Of a stretch of DNA of 64,000 nucleotides, positions 54,769 to 63,674 are shown one piece after another. The stretch is from Roseomonas sp. (GTDB lineage Bacteria > Pseudomonadota > Alphaproteobacteria > Acetobacterales > Acetobacteraceae), in contig JADCER010000007.1 of NCBI GenBank assembly GCA_020249925.1, positions 124,001 to 188,000 on the forward strand. The letters run 5' to 3'. Position numbers and translations under genes: made by a program. The notes beneath the pieces are model-generated. The model saw only the letters and a program-made list of their open reading frames with translations, made no database searches and was not told the DNA's origin. The stretch's first letter is position 1. Each line of letters opens with the position of its first letter.

Positions 54769-54927
54769 ATCAGTTTTGCAACTGATATTTGACTCTTAAG
54801 CCGGGACGTGGGGCGCGGTCAAGCAATGCGGTGCGACCGCATGGAAGGTGCTGTTCACGCTATCAGAGCAGCCACAGTGCCTGAAAGTTGGTTTGCGCGT
54901 CCACCACAAAAAGTGATGAAGCGCACC

Positions 54928-55134
54928 CTAAGTAACAGGCAATTTTTTCTTCGTAATTAAGTGCGGGGTGGGGGAGGACGACCCAAACGGCGAAGCCAAA
55001 TTATAGCTTCGCTGCTCAAAACCAGCCTTCTTCAAGGTGTCCAGAATAGCTTGCGCTTCTCTAATGGCTTCTTCGTCCCGTCTTGCCCGCGGATTCCTCG
55101 CCAGGAGCCCTTCAAGATTATTTTGATGTTCCAT
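54928..55134 (-). CDS. 68-aa hypothetical protein, partner of SDH-type protease
   Basis: A small charged protein from the ATG at 55134. GGGGGA lies six bases upstream and the protease stop TAA falls between this site and the ATG, so translation is coupled to the protease. A start five codons earlier (55149) lacks good spacing. The first 40 residues are predicted helical and charged (LLARNPRARRDEEAIREAQAI); the tail is Ser/Pro-rich and ends TKKKLPVT. I recognise no family. It could be a substrate, adaptor or inhibitor of the protease. Confidence 0.6.
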   Translation of the reverse strand: MEHQNNLEGLLARNPRARRDEEAIREAQAILDTLKKAGFEQRSYNLASPFGSSSPTPHLITKKKLPVT

Positions 55135-55138
55135 TGCT

Positions 55139-56035
55139 TTATCCCCCATGACCTCGATACATCCCTTGAGTGTGGATGACAAGCGAATGTGATAACCTCA
55201 TCATGAAATCTTGAAGCAAACGATAATAAGCTCGGACAGCTTGATTCAGCGGTTGATTTGCGCCAAAATCCTCTACGATGAGATTGAGCTCATTTCGAAT
55301 AACTTCTCGCCCCAGCCCGCGTGCATGGGATTTCCACAACTTAGTATCATTGAGTTTAGTTGCAATCTCCGCCGCACGAGTCTCTTTGTCTTGAATAGTT
55401 ACGGGTAATCCTCGTGTCTCGGTGCACGACCAGTTCTTGAATTTGTAATTCACAAGCCATTTTTTCAATAAGTCAATGGATAGGTCGCGGGCTTGTTCGA
55501 ACTGATGAAGTTCGGCCGGGTCGAACTTTTGTACAAAAAACGCTATCTCAAGGGAAGTTAGGTTTCCTGCCGCTTTCTCTATGAACTCACTATACTTATG
55601 GAGGTAGCCAAGAGCAGGAACATAAACGTCTCCTTTAGAGCGACTCCTCACTTGTGGATCAATTGGCCCCAACACCGAGTAATAGTCCATAAAAATCTTA
55701 TCGCCCGACATTACCAGGACGGTACCCGCTGACATTGCATAATTCGGAACTAGAAAACAAACCTCCTTAGGGTAATGGTGCCTTAAGACGTCAGCGATCC
55801 GTTCCACAGTCTCGATGGAGCCGCCGGGCGTCTCAAGCAAGACTAGCAGGCTTTCTTTTCTATTCTCGATACCTTCGATATGGTCGCGAACCCAATCATC
55901 AACGGGCTGATGCATTGGCGCGATTATGGAAATGACATTTGCCGACATCAAATCGCCGATGCTCGTCAGCTTTTTGTCAAGCTCTTCCTCAATAAATCTG
56001 TTCGACGAGGTCATTTCCTCGGAAAATTTAGTCAT
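55139..56035 (-). CDS. SDH-family Clp-fold serine protease
   Basis: A 298-aa cytoplasmic protein with a ClpP/SppA-like crotonase fold. Residues 66-73 read LLETPGGS, the oxyanion glycines; the nucleophile is Ser102 in NYAMSAGTVLVMSGD; DYYSVLGPIDPQ at 117-128 holds the conserved Asp region. This matches the SDH_sah serine proteinase group. No signal peptide or membrane helix is seen. GC is clearly lower than in metZ or metK, pointing to horizontal transfer. It is co-expressed with the 68-aa protein that follows. Confidence 0.8.
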   Translation of the reverse strand: MTKFSEEMTSSNRFIEEELDKKLTSIGDLMSANVISIIAPMHQPVDDWVRDHIEGIENRKESLLVLLETPGGSIETVERIADVLRHHYPKEVCFLVPNYAMSAGTVLVMSGDKIFMDYYSVLGPIDPQVRSRSKGDVYVPALGYLHKYSEFIEKAAGNLTSLEIAFFVQKFDPAELHQFEQARDLSIDLLKKWLVNYKFKNWSCTETRGLPVTIQDKETRAAEIATKLNDTKLWKSHARGLGREVIRNELNLIVEDFGANQPLNQAVRAYYRLLQDFMMRLSHSLVIHTQGMYRGHGG

Positions 56036-56229
56036 GCTGGCCCCTAGGCGCGCTTTCTCAATCGCTTTTTGGATTCGGGAGCATGGAGAATCCTAACTGC
56101 GTGCTTTGTCAAGCTTTTTTGTGAAGTCTGCCCTCAAGGTTTTTTTTCGAGGCCCGGCTTCCAATAGTTGTGGCCCTGGCTTGCATCGCAGCCGCGCCCA
56201 TGGGTTCATCCCAAGCGGAGGATAACGCC

Positions 56230-57291
56230 ATGGCCAATACCCGTGTGACCCTGATTGTTGGCGCGAGCGGCGCGGCCGCCAGCCGCGTGATGGAAGCTGC
56301 TCAGCATGACCCGGGCTTCACGCCGATTGGCCTGACCAGGCGCGACCCTGGCATGGGCATCCCCTGGATCACCGCCGATCTTTGGGATGGGCCGGCGCTG
56401 ACGCGCGCCATCGCCGCGCGGCCAGATATTACCCATATTGTCTATGCGTCCCGCGCGCCGCATGGGGAGACGGGCGTTGAGGATGTACCCGGCAATGTGA
56501 CGATGCTGCGCAATCTGCTGGACGCGGCCGAGGCATCTCTGCCGCGCTTTCAGCATCTGCACATGATCCATGGTGGCAAATGGTATGGGCTGCATATCGG
56601 CCCCTTCCCGACGCCGGCGCGGGAGGATGATCCGCGCCATCTGCCGCCCAATTTCTATTACGACCAGCAGGATATGGTGGCCGAACGCCAGCGCGGCAAA
56701 GCCTGGTCCTGGTCCGCCAGCCGGCCCAATTTCGTGCTGGATGTGGCGCCGGGGCGCGCGCGCAACATGGTCTCGACCCTTGGCGCCTATGCCGCGATCT
56801 GTCGCGAATTGGGCGTGCCCTTCGACTTCCCCGGCAAGCCCGGCGCCTTTACCGCGCTGCATGAGGTCTCGGACGCCAAATTGCTGGCCGAGGCGATTTT
56901 GTGGATGCTGGGCGAACCGCGCGCGGCCAACCGTGCCTTTAATGTCACGAATGGCGATGCCTTCCGATGGTGCGATATGTGGCCCCATCTGGCCGAGTTG
57001 CTGGGCGTGGCGCCGGGCGGGGTGCGCACCATGCCCATGGCCCGTTGGATGGCCGACAAGGCCCCGGTCTGGGAGCGTATTCGCGCCCGCCACGGCCTCA
57101 TTTTGCCGATTGAACAAGTCGCTAGCTGGGAATTCGCCGATTTCGCGCTGAACATGGATTATGATGTGCTGGCTTCCATGACGGCGGCGCGGCAGGCGGG
57201 CTTTACCGGCTTCAGTGATAGCTGGGCGATGTTCGCCGAACAAATTGAAGGCTATCGCGCGGCCCGCGTGCTGCCGCCGCGCTCAAAATAA
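56230..57291 (+). CDS. SDR-family NAD(P)-dependent reductase, PRISE-like
   Basis: A 353-aa extended SDR. The Rossmann start is VTLIVGASGAAASRVME and the central NFYYDQQDMVAE block has the Tyr and lacks the classical YxxxK pattern, as in progesterone 5-beta-reductase/iridoid synthase-like (PRISE) proteins. GGAGG at 56217-56221 is eight bases before the ATG at 56230, so I reject the start at 56170. The reduced enone is unknown. Same direction as metK, 132 bases upstream. Confidence 0.82.
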   Translation: MANTRVTLIVGASGAAASRVMEAAQHDPGFTPIGLTRRDPGMGIPWITADLWDGPALTRAIAARPDITHIVYASRAPHGETGVEDVPGNVTMLRNLLDAAEASLPRFQHLHMIHGGKWYGLHIGPFPTPAREDDPRHLPPNFYYDQQDMVAERQRGKAWSWSASRPNFVLDVAPGRARNMVSTLGAYAAICRELGVPFDFPGKPGAFTALHEVSDAKLLAEAILWMLGEPRAANRAFNVTNGDAFRWCDMWPHLAELLGVAPGGVRTMPMARWMADKAPVWERIRARHGLILPIEQVASWEFADFALNMDYDVLASMTAARQAGFTGFSDSWAMFAEQIEGYRAARVLPPRSK

Positions 57292-57423
57292 TCAGGGCTC
57301 GTGGCTTCGCCTGCCTTGACCCTGCCACACCCCCCTGCAATACGCCCCCCGCCCAGGGTGTTCCGGGGCAGAGCATCGTCGGGCTAAACCGGCGAATCCC
57401 GCGACAAGAGGCCGAACCACGCC

Positions 57424-58611
57424 ATGCGCGACAAGGGCGAATATCTTTTTACCTCGGAATCCGTTTCCGAAGGCCATCCCGATAAGGTGGCGGACCGCAT
57501 TTCAGACACCGTGCTGGATGCCTTCCTGACCGCCGATCCCTATGCCCGCGTCGCCTGCGAAACGCTGGTCACCACCAATCGCGTGGTGCTGGCGGGCGAA
57601 GTGCGCGGCCCCGGGGAAATCACGCCGGAATACCTGATCCATCTGGCGCGGCTTGCCATTCATGACATCGGCTATGAACAGGAAGGCTTCCATTGGCAGC
57701 ACGCCGATATCGCCTGCCATTTGCATGCCCAATCGGCGCATATCGCCCAGGGCGTGGATGCCGCCGGCAATAAGGATGAAGGCGCGGGCGACCAGGGCAT
57801 CATGTTCGGTTATGCCTGCCGCGAAACGCCGGAACTCATGCCGGCGCCGCTCTATTATGCGCATGAAATTCTGCGCCATGTCAGCACGCTCCGCCGCGCC
57901 AAGGACAAGGCCGTGGCCGGGCTGCTGCCGGATGCGAAAAGCCAGGTGACGTTGCGTTATGTGGATGGCAAGCCGGTTGGTGCCACTTCCATTGTTGTCT
58001 CCACCCAGCATGAGGAATCGCTGGAACAGGCAGACATCAAGCGCCTGCTGCGCCCGATTGTGGAATCCGTGCTGCCCAAGGGCTGGATGTGCCCGGATAG
58101 CGAATTCTACGTGAATCCCACCGGCACCTTCATCATTGGCGGCCCGGATGGCGATTGCGGCCTGACCGGGCGCAAGATCATCGTGGATACCTATGGCGGC
58201 GCGGCGCCCCATGGCGGCGGCGCATTCTCCGGCAAGGATCCCACCAAGGTGGACCGTTCGGCGGCCTACGCCGCGCGTTATGTGGCGAAGAATGTCGTCG
58301 CGTCTGGCTTGGCCGATAAGTGCACCATTCAGGTCAGCTACGCGATTGGCGTTTCCAAGCCGCTGTCCGTTTATTTCGACCTGCATGGCACGGGCAAGGA
58401 TGTGGATGAGGCGAAGCTCGCGAAGGTGATTGACGGCATGGTCAATCTCTCCCCGCGCGGCATTCGTGAGCATCTGAAGCTGAACCGCCCGATCTATGTG
58501 CCGACCAGCGCCTATGGCCATTTCGGCCGCGTGCCGGATGCGGCGAAGGGCACCTTCACCTGGGAAATGACCGATCTGGCGGATGAGCTGCGGCGCGCCT
58601 TCGGGCGTTGA
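57424..58611 (+). CDS. metK: S-adenosylmethionine synthetase
   Basis: A 395-aa enzyme that makes SAM from methionine and ATP. The ATP-binding [12 protein letters not shown] is at residues 17-28, the hexapeptide [12 protein letters not shown] is near 120, and [19 protein letters not shown] contains the P-loop-like block. Full length and intact. trmB follows after an intrinsic terminator. Its product is the presumed ligand of the metZ leader 3 kb away. Confidence 0.97.
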   Translation: MRDKGEYLFTSESVSEGHPDKVADRISDTVLDAFLTADPYARVACETLVTTNRVVLAGEVRGPGEITPEYLIHLARLAIHDIGYEQEGFHWQHADIACHLHAQSAHIAQGVDAAGNKDEGAGDQGIMFGYACRETPELMPAPLYYAHEILRHVSTLRRAKDKAVAGLLPDAKSQVTLRYVDGKPVGATSIVVSTQHEESLEQADIKRLLRPIVESVLPKGWMCPDSEFYVNPTGTFIIGGPDGDCGLTGRKIIVDTYGGAAPHGGGAFSGKDPTKVDRSAAYAARYVAKNVVASGLADKCTIQVSYAIGVSKPLSVYFDLHGTGKDVDEAKLAKVIDGMVNLSPRGIREHLKLNRPIYVPTSAYGHFGRVPDAAKGTFTWEMTDLADELRRAFGR

Positions 58612-58633
58612 GGCACTGATCGGATAATCTTCG

Positions 58634-58668
58634 GGGCGGCGGGTGTGAGCCTGCCGCCCTTTTCTTTT
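58634..58668 (+). terminator. Rho-independent terminator after metK
   Basis: A ten-pair stem GGGCGGCGGG with CCTGCCGCCC (one G-U pair), a six-base loop, and then TTTTCTTTT. It starts 22 bases after the metK stop and ends about 12 bases before trmB. Confidence 0.85.
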
Positions 58669-58679
58669 CAGGGCAGTGC

Positions 58680-59390
58680 ATGACGGCTGATCGTCCCCCC
58701 TTGGCTGATGGTGTGCCGGACCGGCTTTATGGCCGGCGCCGCGGCCACCCCTTGCGCCCGCGCCAGCAACGGCTGCTTGAAGAAACCCTGCCACGGCTGC
58801 GGCTCACGCCAGCACAAGCCGCCGATCCGCGCGCAGCCTTCGGCATGGGCGATGTGCCGCTGTGGTTGGAAGTGGGATTTGGCGGCGGGGAACACACGCT
58901 CGATCAAATCGCGGCGCATCCCGAGGTTGCCTATATCGCCTCAGAAGTATTTGAGAACGGGCTTTGTGCCTTGCTCACGCGGCTCGTGCCGGAAGGGGCG
59001 GAAGAAACGGGTGCGCTGCCGCGCAATTTGCGCCTCTGGCCGCAGGATGCGCGGCATTTGCTGCGTGCTTTGCCGGAAGCCAGTCTGGATCGCCTTTTTC
59101 TAATGTTCCCCGACCCTTGGCCCAAGGCGCGGCACGCCAAAAGGCGCTTTGTGCATCCGGAATTGCTGCCCATGGTAGCGCGCGCGATGAAGCCGGGTGG
59201 GGTATGGCGCATCGCCTCCGACGATCCGACCTATCAGGTATGGGTGAGGGACTGCATGGGCGCGCAGCCCTTTTTCGCCCTGAAAAGCCTTGCCGAGGCG
59301 CGCCCCGCCGGCTGGCCACCCACGCGCTATGAGGCCAAGGCACTGCGCGAGGCCCGTCAGCCGCTTTATTGGGAATGGATCAGATGCTGA
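58680..59390 (+). CDS. trmB: tRNA (guanine-N7-)-methyltransferase
   Basis: A 236-aa SAM-dependent enzyme that methylates G46 of tRNA. LWLEVGFGGGEHTL is motif I, YIASEVFENGL binds SAM, and FLMFPDPWPKARHAKRRFVHPE is the diagnostic TrmB block with the catalytic Asp. The terminal WEWIRC codons share 13 bases with the tandem repeat that starts just after the stop. Confidence 0.96.
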   Translation: MTADRPPLADGVPDRLYGRRRGHPLRPRQQRLLEETLPRLRLTPAQAADPRAAFGMGDVPLWLEVGFGGGEHTLDQIAAHPEVAYIASEVFENGLCALLTRLVPEGAEETGALPRNLRLWPQDARHLLRALPEASLDRLFLMFPDPWPKARHAKRRFVHPELLPMVARAMKPGGVWRIASDDPTYQVWVRDCMGAQPFFALKSLAEARPAGWPPTRYEAKALREARQPLYWEWIRC

Positions 59391-59400
59391 AGTAAGTTAA

Positions 59401-59616
59401 GCGACTGATTCACGGCTTCGGCGATGCCGCCTACGCCGATCAGATGCTGATTTGAGCGACTGATTCACGGCTCCGGCGATACCGCCTACGCCGATCAGGC
59501 GCTGATTTGAGCGACTGATTCACGGCTCCGGCGATACCGCCTACGCCGATCAGGCGCTGATTTGAGCGACTGATTCACGGCTTCGGCGGTGCCGCCTACG
59601 CCGATCAGGCGCTGAT
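59401..59616. repeat. Tandem array of four 55-bp palindromic units
   Basis: Units begin at 59401, 59456, 59511 and 59566 with GCGACTGATTCACGGC. Units 2 and 3 are identical; units 1 and 4 differ at a few sites; unit 4 is cut at the stop codon of the convergent cytochrome b561 gene. Each unit has inverted ends (CTGAT..GGC and GCC.ATCAG) and inner GGC/GCC arms, as in REP elements. GATCAGATGCTGA from unit 1 also occurs at the trmB 3' end. There are no unique spacers, so it is not a CRISPR array. Confidence 0.9.
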
Positions 59617-60164
59617 CACTGACCGCGCCACATCAGCCGCAACACCGGCAAGCCCCGCCGATGATGATGGATTGCCATCGCACCATGTCCCAGCGCCAGC
59701 ACAACCAAGGCCCAAGCTGCGCCCTGATGTAAAGGCCTCAGCACATCATAAAGCGCCTGATCTGGTGCGAAGGGATGCGGAATGGGCAGGATCAGGAAGA
59801 ATACGGTCTCCACAGCAATCGGCGCTGCGGCCGCGCTCAAGAAACCCAGCACCGGCACGGCGATCAGCAGCGCATACAGCATCGCCTGACCCAGCCGCGC
59901 CGCGCCCTGCTGCCAGGCGGGTAACGTAACAGGCGCTGGTCGGCCCTGGCGCCATAAAAGCCAAAGCCGCCAGGCCCAAAGCGGGATCAGCAGCAAACCA
60001 AGGCTTTTGTGCAGTTGATAGGTCAGGATCTTGGCCAAAAGTGCTGAAAGCGGCAGCGCCACCATCACCAGCGCCAGCAGGAAATTGAAAAAAACCAAAC
60101 CCGCCATGGCCCAATGCAGGCGCCGTTGCGCGACCGACCACGCCGCCTGCATTGGCTTATCCAA
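59616..60164 (-). CDS. Cytochrome b561 family protein
   Basis: A 182-aa four-helix membrane protein. Heme-ligand histidines are seen in RRLHWAMAG (helix 1), TYQLHKSLGLL (helix 2) and the LHQGAAW and VLALGHGAMAIHHH segments. It probably moves electrons between quinone and a periplasmic acceptor. Its start overlaps the YceI stop by eight bases, so the two are one operon, a pairing often seen in proteobacteria. Confidence 0.9.
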   Translation of the reverse strand: MDKPMQAAWSVAQRRLHWAMAGLVFFNFLLALVMVALPLSALLAKILTYQLHKSLGLLLIPLWAWRLWLLWRQGRPAPVTLPAWQQGAARLGQAMLYALLIAVPVLGFLSAAAAPIAVETVFFLILPIPHPFAPDQALYDVLRPLHQGAAWALVVLALGHGAMAIHHHRRGLPVLRLMWRGQ

Positions 60165-60762
60165 TCACCAGGCTGACCGATACCACCAATTGCACGCGAT
60201 CCCCTGTGGCCGCCATGTCCGCCACCATGCCGAAGGCCGTGCGGCTGATCTCTCCGCGCGCGGTGCAATCCGCAATCTCCGCCCCTGTCGCGGGATCTCG
60301 GCGCCGGCGCGCCAGCTGCGCCTTAAGGATGAAAGGCTGCGTCACGCCGCGCAATTCCAAAGGTCCGGCCAAGTCAAAGGCCTCGATCCGACCGCCCGGG
60401 GCGGCGCTGCCGGAAAACCGCGCCAAAGGCCAGCGCGCCGCATCGAAATAAGCCGGTGAGCGCAGCAAATCCGCCGCCCCTGGATAGGCATGGGCGATGG
60501 AACCAGTTTCCACCTGCACCGCCACGCGCGCGGTTTCGGGCCTTTGGGGGTCCAGGATCAATTCGCAGTCGAAGCGCGAAAACTGTCCGGTCGAGGTCAG
60601 CACCTGCAAATGCCGCGCGATGAATTCCAGCCTTCCCTGGTTCTGGTCAAAGCGAAACACCCGCGCCGCCCGCGCCGCTGTCGGGGCAAGGCCAAGCAAG
60701 GGCAGCACCGCTCCAGCCAGGGCGCGGCGACGGATGGGAAGGGCTTTGGTTTTCTCCGGCAT
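60157..60762 (-). CDS. YceI family periplasmic protein
   Basis: A 201-aa lipocalin-like protein. The N-terminus has a basic RRRALAGAVLPLLGLAPTA signal (twin-arginine-like) with cleavage after ARA. The YceI barrel begins FRFDQNQGRLEF and has GQFSRFDCELILDPQ and ending AFGMVADMAA. YceI proteins bind isoprenoid lipids and accompany cytochrome b561. An open frame continues upstream to 61449 but that part is antisense to rimP. Confidence 0.88.
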   Translation of the reverse strand: MPEKTKALPIRRRALAGAVLPLLGLAPTAARAARVFRFDQNQGRLEFIARHLQVLTSTGQFSRFDCELILDPQRPETARVAVQVETGSIAHAYPGAADLLRSPAYFDAARWPLARFSGSAAPGGRIEAFDLAGPLELRGVTQPFILKAQLARRRRDPATGAEIADCTARGEISRTAFGMVADMAATGDRVQLVVSVSLVIG

Positions 60763-60886
60763 GTAGTTTAACGCTAAACCACCCTTGGGTTCCTGTCCAG
60801 TATTTTCCACAAGACTTGTTTGGCTCTTGCCTTTTGGCGGCGTGAGGATTAGGAAAGTGGTGTCTACACCATCCGAATTTGCGGGG

Positions 60887-60914
60887 GGTGGCCTTGAAAG
60901 AGGCCGCCTTTTTT
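60887..60914 (+). terminator. Attenuator-like hairpin with T-run at the rimP start
   Basis: GGTGGCC at 60887-60893 pairs with GGCCGCC at 60902-60908 around an 8-base loop, followed by six T. The loop and 3' arm hold the AAAGAGG that serves as rimP ribosome-binding site, and the T-run overlaps the TTG start. It can therefore act as terminator or mask initiation of the rimP-nusA-infB operon. Confidence 0.7.
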
Positions 60915-61452
60915 GTTTTTGCAGCCTGATCTGCCTCATCATGAAGGGCTTGAAGCCCGCATCGCGGAAGCGATCCTGCCCAGCCTGACGCAGCTTGGCT
61001 ATGAACTCGTGCGCGTGCAGGTTTCCGGCAAGGAACGCCCTGTGGTGCAGATCATGGCGGACCGCGCGGATGAAGCGCCCTTCACCGTGGATGATTGCGA
61101 AACCATCAGCCATGCGCTTGGCGCGGTGCTGGACGTGGCGGACCCGATCCGCGGCGAATGGATGCTTGAGGTTTCCTCCGCCGGGATTGATCGCCCGCTG
61201 ACGCGCACCAAGGATTGGAACCGCTTCGCTGGCCATGTGGCGACGGTAGAACTTTCCATCCCGATCGATGGCCGCAAGCGTTTCCGCGGTATCGCCCTTG
61301 GCGCCGATGACGCCGAAGCACGGCTCAAGCTTGATGATGGCACTGAATTGGCACTGCCGCGCGGCAATATCCGCCGCGCCAAGCTGGTGCTGACCGATGA
61401 ATTGATCGCGGCGACGGCGAAAGTCGCTGCCCCAACAACGATGACCCATTAA
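60913..61452 (+). CDS. rimP: Ribosome maturation factor RimP
   Basis: A 179-aa protein needed for 30S maturation. [16 protein letters not shown] and [22 protein letters not shown] form the N-terminal domain, and the [23 protein letters not shown] block is diagnostic. A TGA at 60895 bounds the frame; the only workable start is TTG at 60913 (or TTG at 60919), with AAAGAGG upstream in a hairpin. The first 46 codons are open with no ATG in frame. First gene of the rimP-nusA-ylxR-infB operon. Confidence 0.94.
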   Translation: MFLQPDLPHHEGLEARIAEAILPSLTQLGYELVRVQVSGKERPVVQIMADRADEAPFTVDDCETISHALGAVLDVADPIRGEWMLEVSSAGIDRPLTRTKDWNRFAGHVATVELSIPIDGRKRFRGIALGADDAEARLKLDDGTELALPRGNIRRAKLVLTDELIAATAKVAAPTTMTH

Positions 61453-61466
61453 CAGGAGAATGCGCC

Positions 61467-62990
61467 ATGGCCATTGATATCGCCATTGCCCGTCCGGAAT
61501 TGCTGCAAGTGGCTGACGCCGTCGCGCGCGAAAAAATGATCGAGCGTGAGGAAGTGCTGGAAGCCATGGAACAGGCGATCCAGAAGGCTGGCCGCGCCAA
61601 ATACGGGCTTGAGAAGGATATCCGCGCGACCATTGACCGCAAGGATGGCCGCGTGAAGCTGGAACGCTTCACCGAAGTCGTGGAAGCCGAACCGGTCGAG
61701 AACGAGGCAACGCAAATCCCCTTGCGTATTGCGCAAAAGATCAAGCCTGGCATTCAGCTTGGCGAATTCATCGTGGACCCGCTGCCACCAATTGATTTCG
61801 GCCGCATCGCCGCGCAAACCGCGAAGCAGGTGATTGTCCAGCGCGTGCGTGAAGTGGAACGCCGCAAGCAATTCGAAGAATACAAGGACCGCGTTGGTGA
61901 AATCATCAATGGCACCGTCAAGCGCACCGAATACGGCAATCTGATGGTGGATCTGGGCCGCGCTGAAGCGCTGCTGCGCCGGGATGAAACCATCCCGCGC
62001 GAAGCCTTCCGCAATGGTGATCGCGTGCGCGCCTATATCTACGATGTGCGTGAAGAACCGCGCGGGCCGCAGATTTTCCTCTCTCGCACCCATCCGGGTT
62101 TTCTGGCGAAGCTCTTCGCGCAGGAAGTGCCGGAAATCTATGATGGCATCATCGAAATCAAGGCGGTGGCGCGTGATCCCGGCAGCCGCGCCAAGATGGC
62201 GGTGATCAGCCGCGATAGCTCGATTGACCCTGTCGGCGCCTGCGTTGGTATGCGCGGGTCGCGCGTGCAGGCGGTGGTTGCCGAATTGCAGGGCGAAAAA
62301 ATTGATATCATTCCCTGGTCGCCCGATCAGGCGACTTTCATCGTGAATGCGCTTGCCCCTGCTGAAGTCAGCAAGGTGGTGCTGGATGATGAAGGCCGCC
62401 GCGTGGAAGTGGTGGTGCCGGATGACCAGCTTAGCCTCGCCATCGGCCGACGCGGGCAGAATGTGCGGCTTGCATCGCAGCTCACGCGCTATGATGTGGA
62501 TATCCTGACGGAAGCCGAGGAAAGCGAACGCCGCCAGGAAGAATTCCGCCGCCGTACCGGGCTTTTTGTGGAAGCGCTGGATGTGGATGATGTGATCGCG
62601 GGGCTTCTGGTGCAGGAAGGCTTCGGTTCCATCGAAGACATTGTCCAGGCGCCGGATGAGGAATTGGCCGAAATCGAAGGCTTTGATGAAAGCGTGGCCG
62701 CCGAATTGAAGCGCCGCGCCGAAGCCTTCATCGAAAAACGAGATGCCGAAATGGATGAAAAGCGCCGTGACCTTGGCGTGGATGATGTGCTGATCGAAGT
62801 GGGTGGCTTCACGCCGGCCATGATGGTGACGCTGGGTGAAAAGGGCGTGAAGTCGCTTGAAGACCTGGCTGATCTTGCTGGTGATGAATTGGTCGAAATC
62901 CTTGGCGCCGAAGCGGTGGATGAGGAAACGGCCAATGCCATCGTCATGGAAGCGCGTCGTCGTGCCGGCTGGCTCGGCGATGAGGCATGA
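61467..62990 (+). CDS. nusA: Transcription termination/antitermination factor NusA
   Basis: A 507-aa NusA: N-terminal RNA-polymerase-binding domain, S1 domain ([21 protein letters not shown], about 145-200), KH1 and KH2 ([19 protein letters not shown] near 255), and two C-terminal acidic AR repeats (about 355-500), usual for alpha- and gammaproteobacteria. AACAGGAGAATGCGCC contains its ribosome-binding site. The TGA stop overlaps the GAGG used by the next gene. Confidence 0.97.
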   Translation: MAIDIAIARPELLQVADAVAREKMIEREEVLEAMEQAIQKAGRAKYGLEKDIRATIDRKDGRVKLERFTEVVEAEPVENEATQIPLRIAQKIKPGIQLGEFIVDPLPPIDFGRIAAQTAKQVIVQRVREVERRKQFEEYKDRVGEIINGTVKRTEYGNLMVDLGRAEALLRRDETIPREAFRNGDRVRAYIYDVREEPRGPQIFLSRTHPGFLAKLFAQEVPEIYDGIIEIKAVARDPGSRAKMAVISRDSSIDPVGACVGMRGSRVQAVVAELQGEKIDIIPWSPDQATFIVNALAPAEVSKVVLDDEGRRVEVVVPDDQLSLAIGRRGQNVRLASQLTRYDVDILTEAEESERRQEEFRRRTGLFVEALDVDDVIAGLLVQEGFGSIEDIVQAPDEELAEIEGFDESVAAELKRRAEAFIEKRDAEMDEKRRDLGVDDVLIEVGGFTPAMMVTLGEKGVKSLEDLADLAGDELVEILGAEAVDEETANAIVMEARRRAGWLGDEA

Positions 62991-62999
62991 GGCAGAGCC

Positions 63000-63608
63000 C
63001 TGAGCGAAGCCCTGCCCCTTCCCGAGGAAGATGAGCCCGAAAAGGGCCCGCTTCGCCGCTGCATCGCCACGCGCGAAAGCCTGCCCAAGGCGGAGATGAT
63101 CCGTTTTGTGCTGGGGCCGGGGCGCGAAATCGTGCCGGATCTGGCCGAAAGACTGCCCGGGCGGGGAATGTGGTTGAGCGCGCGGGCCGATGTGCTAGAA
63201 GGCGCCATCAGCCGGGGGGCTTTTACGCGCGCGGCGCGCGGTCCTGTGGTTGTTCCGCCCGGTCTTCCGGCGTTGCTGCAACAGGGCCTCCGCACCAGGA
63301 TTGCTGATCTGCTGGGGCTCGCACGCCGGGCGGGGCAGGCGGTGGCGGGCTGGCAGGCGGTGCGGGAATGGCGCGCTGCTGATCGGGTTGCCTTGCTGGT
63401 GCAGGCCAAGGATGGCAGCGCAGCAGAGCGTGAACGCCTCTCGGGCGGTGGCATGTTAGCGGTTGCGCCGCTTTCCGCCGCTGAATTGGGGCGGGTTTTT
63501 GGGCGCGACCACATTGTGCATGTGGCGGTTGCGCCGGGCCGTTTGGCGGAAGCCATCCGGTCTGAGGCGGGCAGGCTTTCTGGCCTTTCTCCGCCAGATA
63601 GTGTCTAA
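63000..63608 (+). CDS. YlxR (DUF448) fused to an L7Ae-like domain, apparent CTG start
   Basis: A 202-aa RNA-binding protein. LRRCIATRESLPKAEMIRFV is the start of the YlxR domain; the C-terminal half (from about residue 100: IADLLGLARRAGQAVAGWQAV) is an L7Ae/L30e-like domain, a fusion seen in alphaproteobacteria. The first in-frame ATG (63096) is inside the YlxR core, and no GTG or TTG exists after the nusA TGA. CTG at 63000 has GAGG seven bases upstream, so I take it as the start. Same frame as nusA. Confidence 0.85.
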   Translation: MSEALPLPEEDEPEKGPLRRCIATRESLPKAEMIRFVLGPGREIVPDLAERLPGRGMWLSARADVLEGAISRGAFTRAARGPVVVPPGLPALLQQGLRTRIADLLGLARRAGQAVAGWQAVREWRAADRVALLVQAKDGSAAERERLSGGGMLAVAPLSAAELGRVFGRDHIVHVAVAPGRLAEAIRSEAGRLSGLSPPDSV

Positions 63609-63674
63609 ATCCCAAGGCTGTCCGGGTAATGCGGCAGTTTAATGTGTATCAGATGATCGGGTTCAAAGCGGCGA

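Noticed and set aside
57292-57423. SAM or SAM/SAH riboswitch before metK
   Set aside because: Only a short GTCG/CGAC stem (57378-57405) is visible; the core motifs of SAM-II, SAM-V and SAM/SAH are missing.
59401-59616. CRISPR array
   Set aside because: Units follow each other without unique spacers, are only four, and no cas genes are nearby.
60763-61449. N-terminal extension of the YceI frame to 430 aa
   Set aside because: The added part is the antisense reading of rimP, and the signal peptide at 60762 marks the true start.
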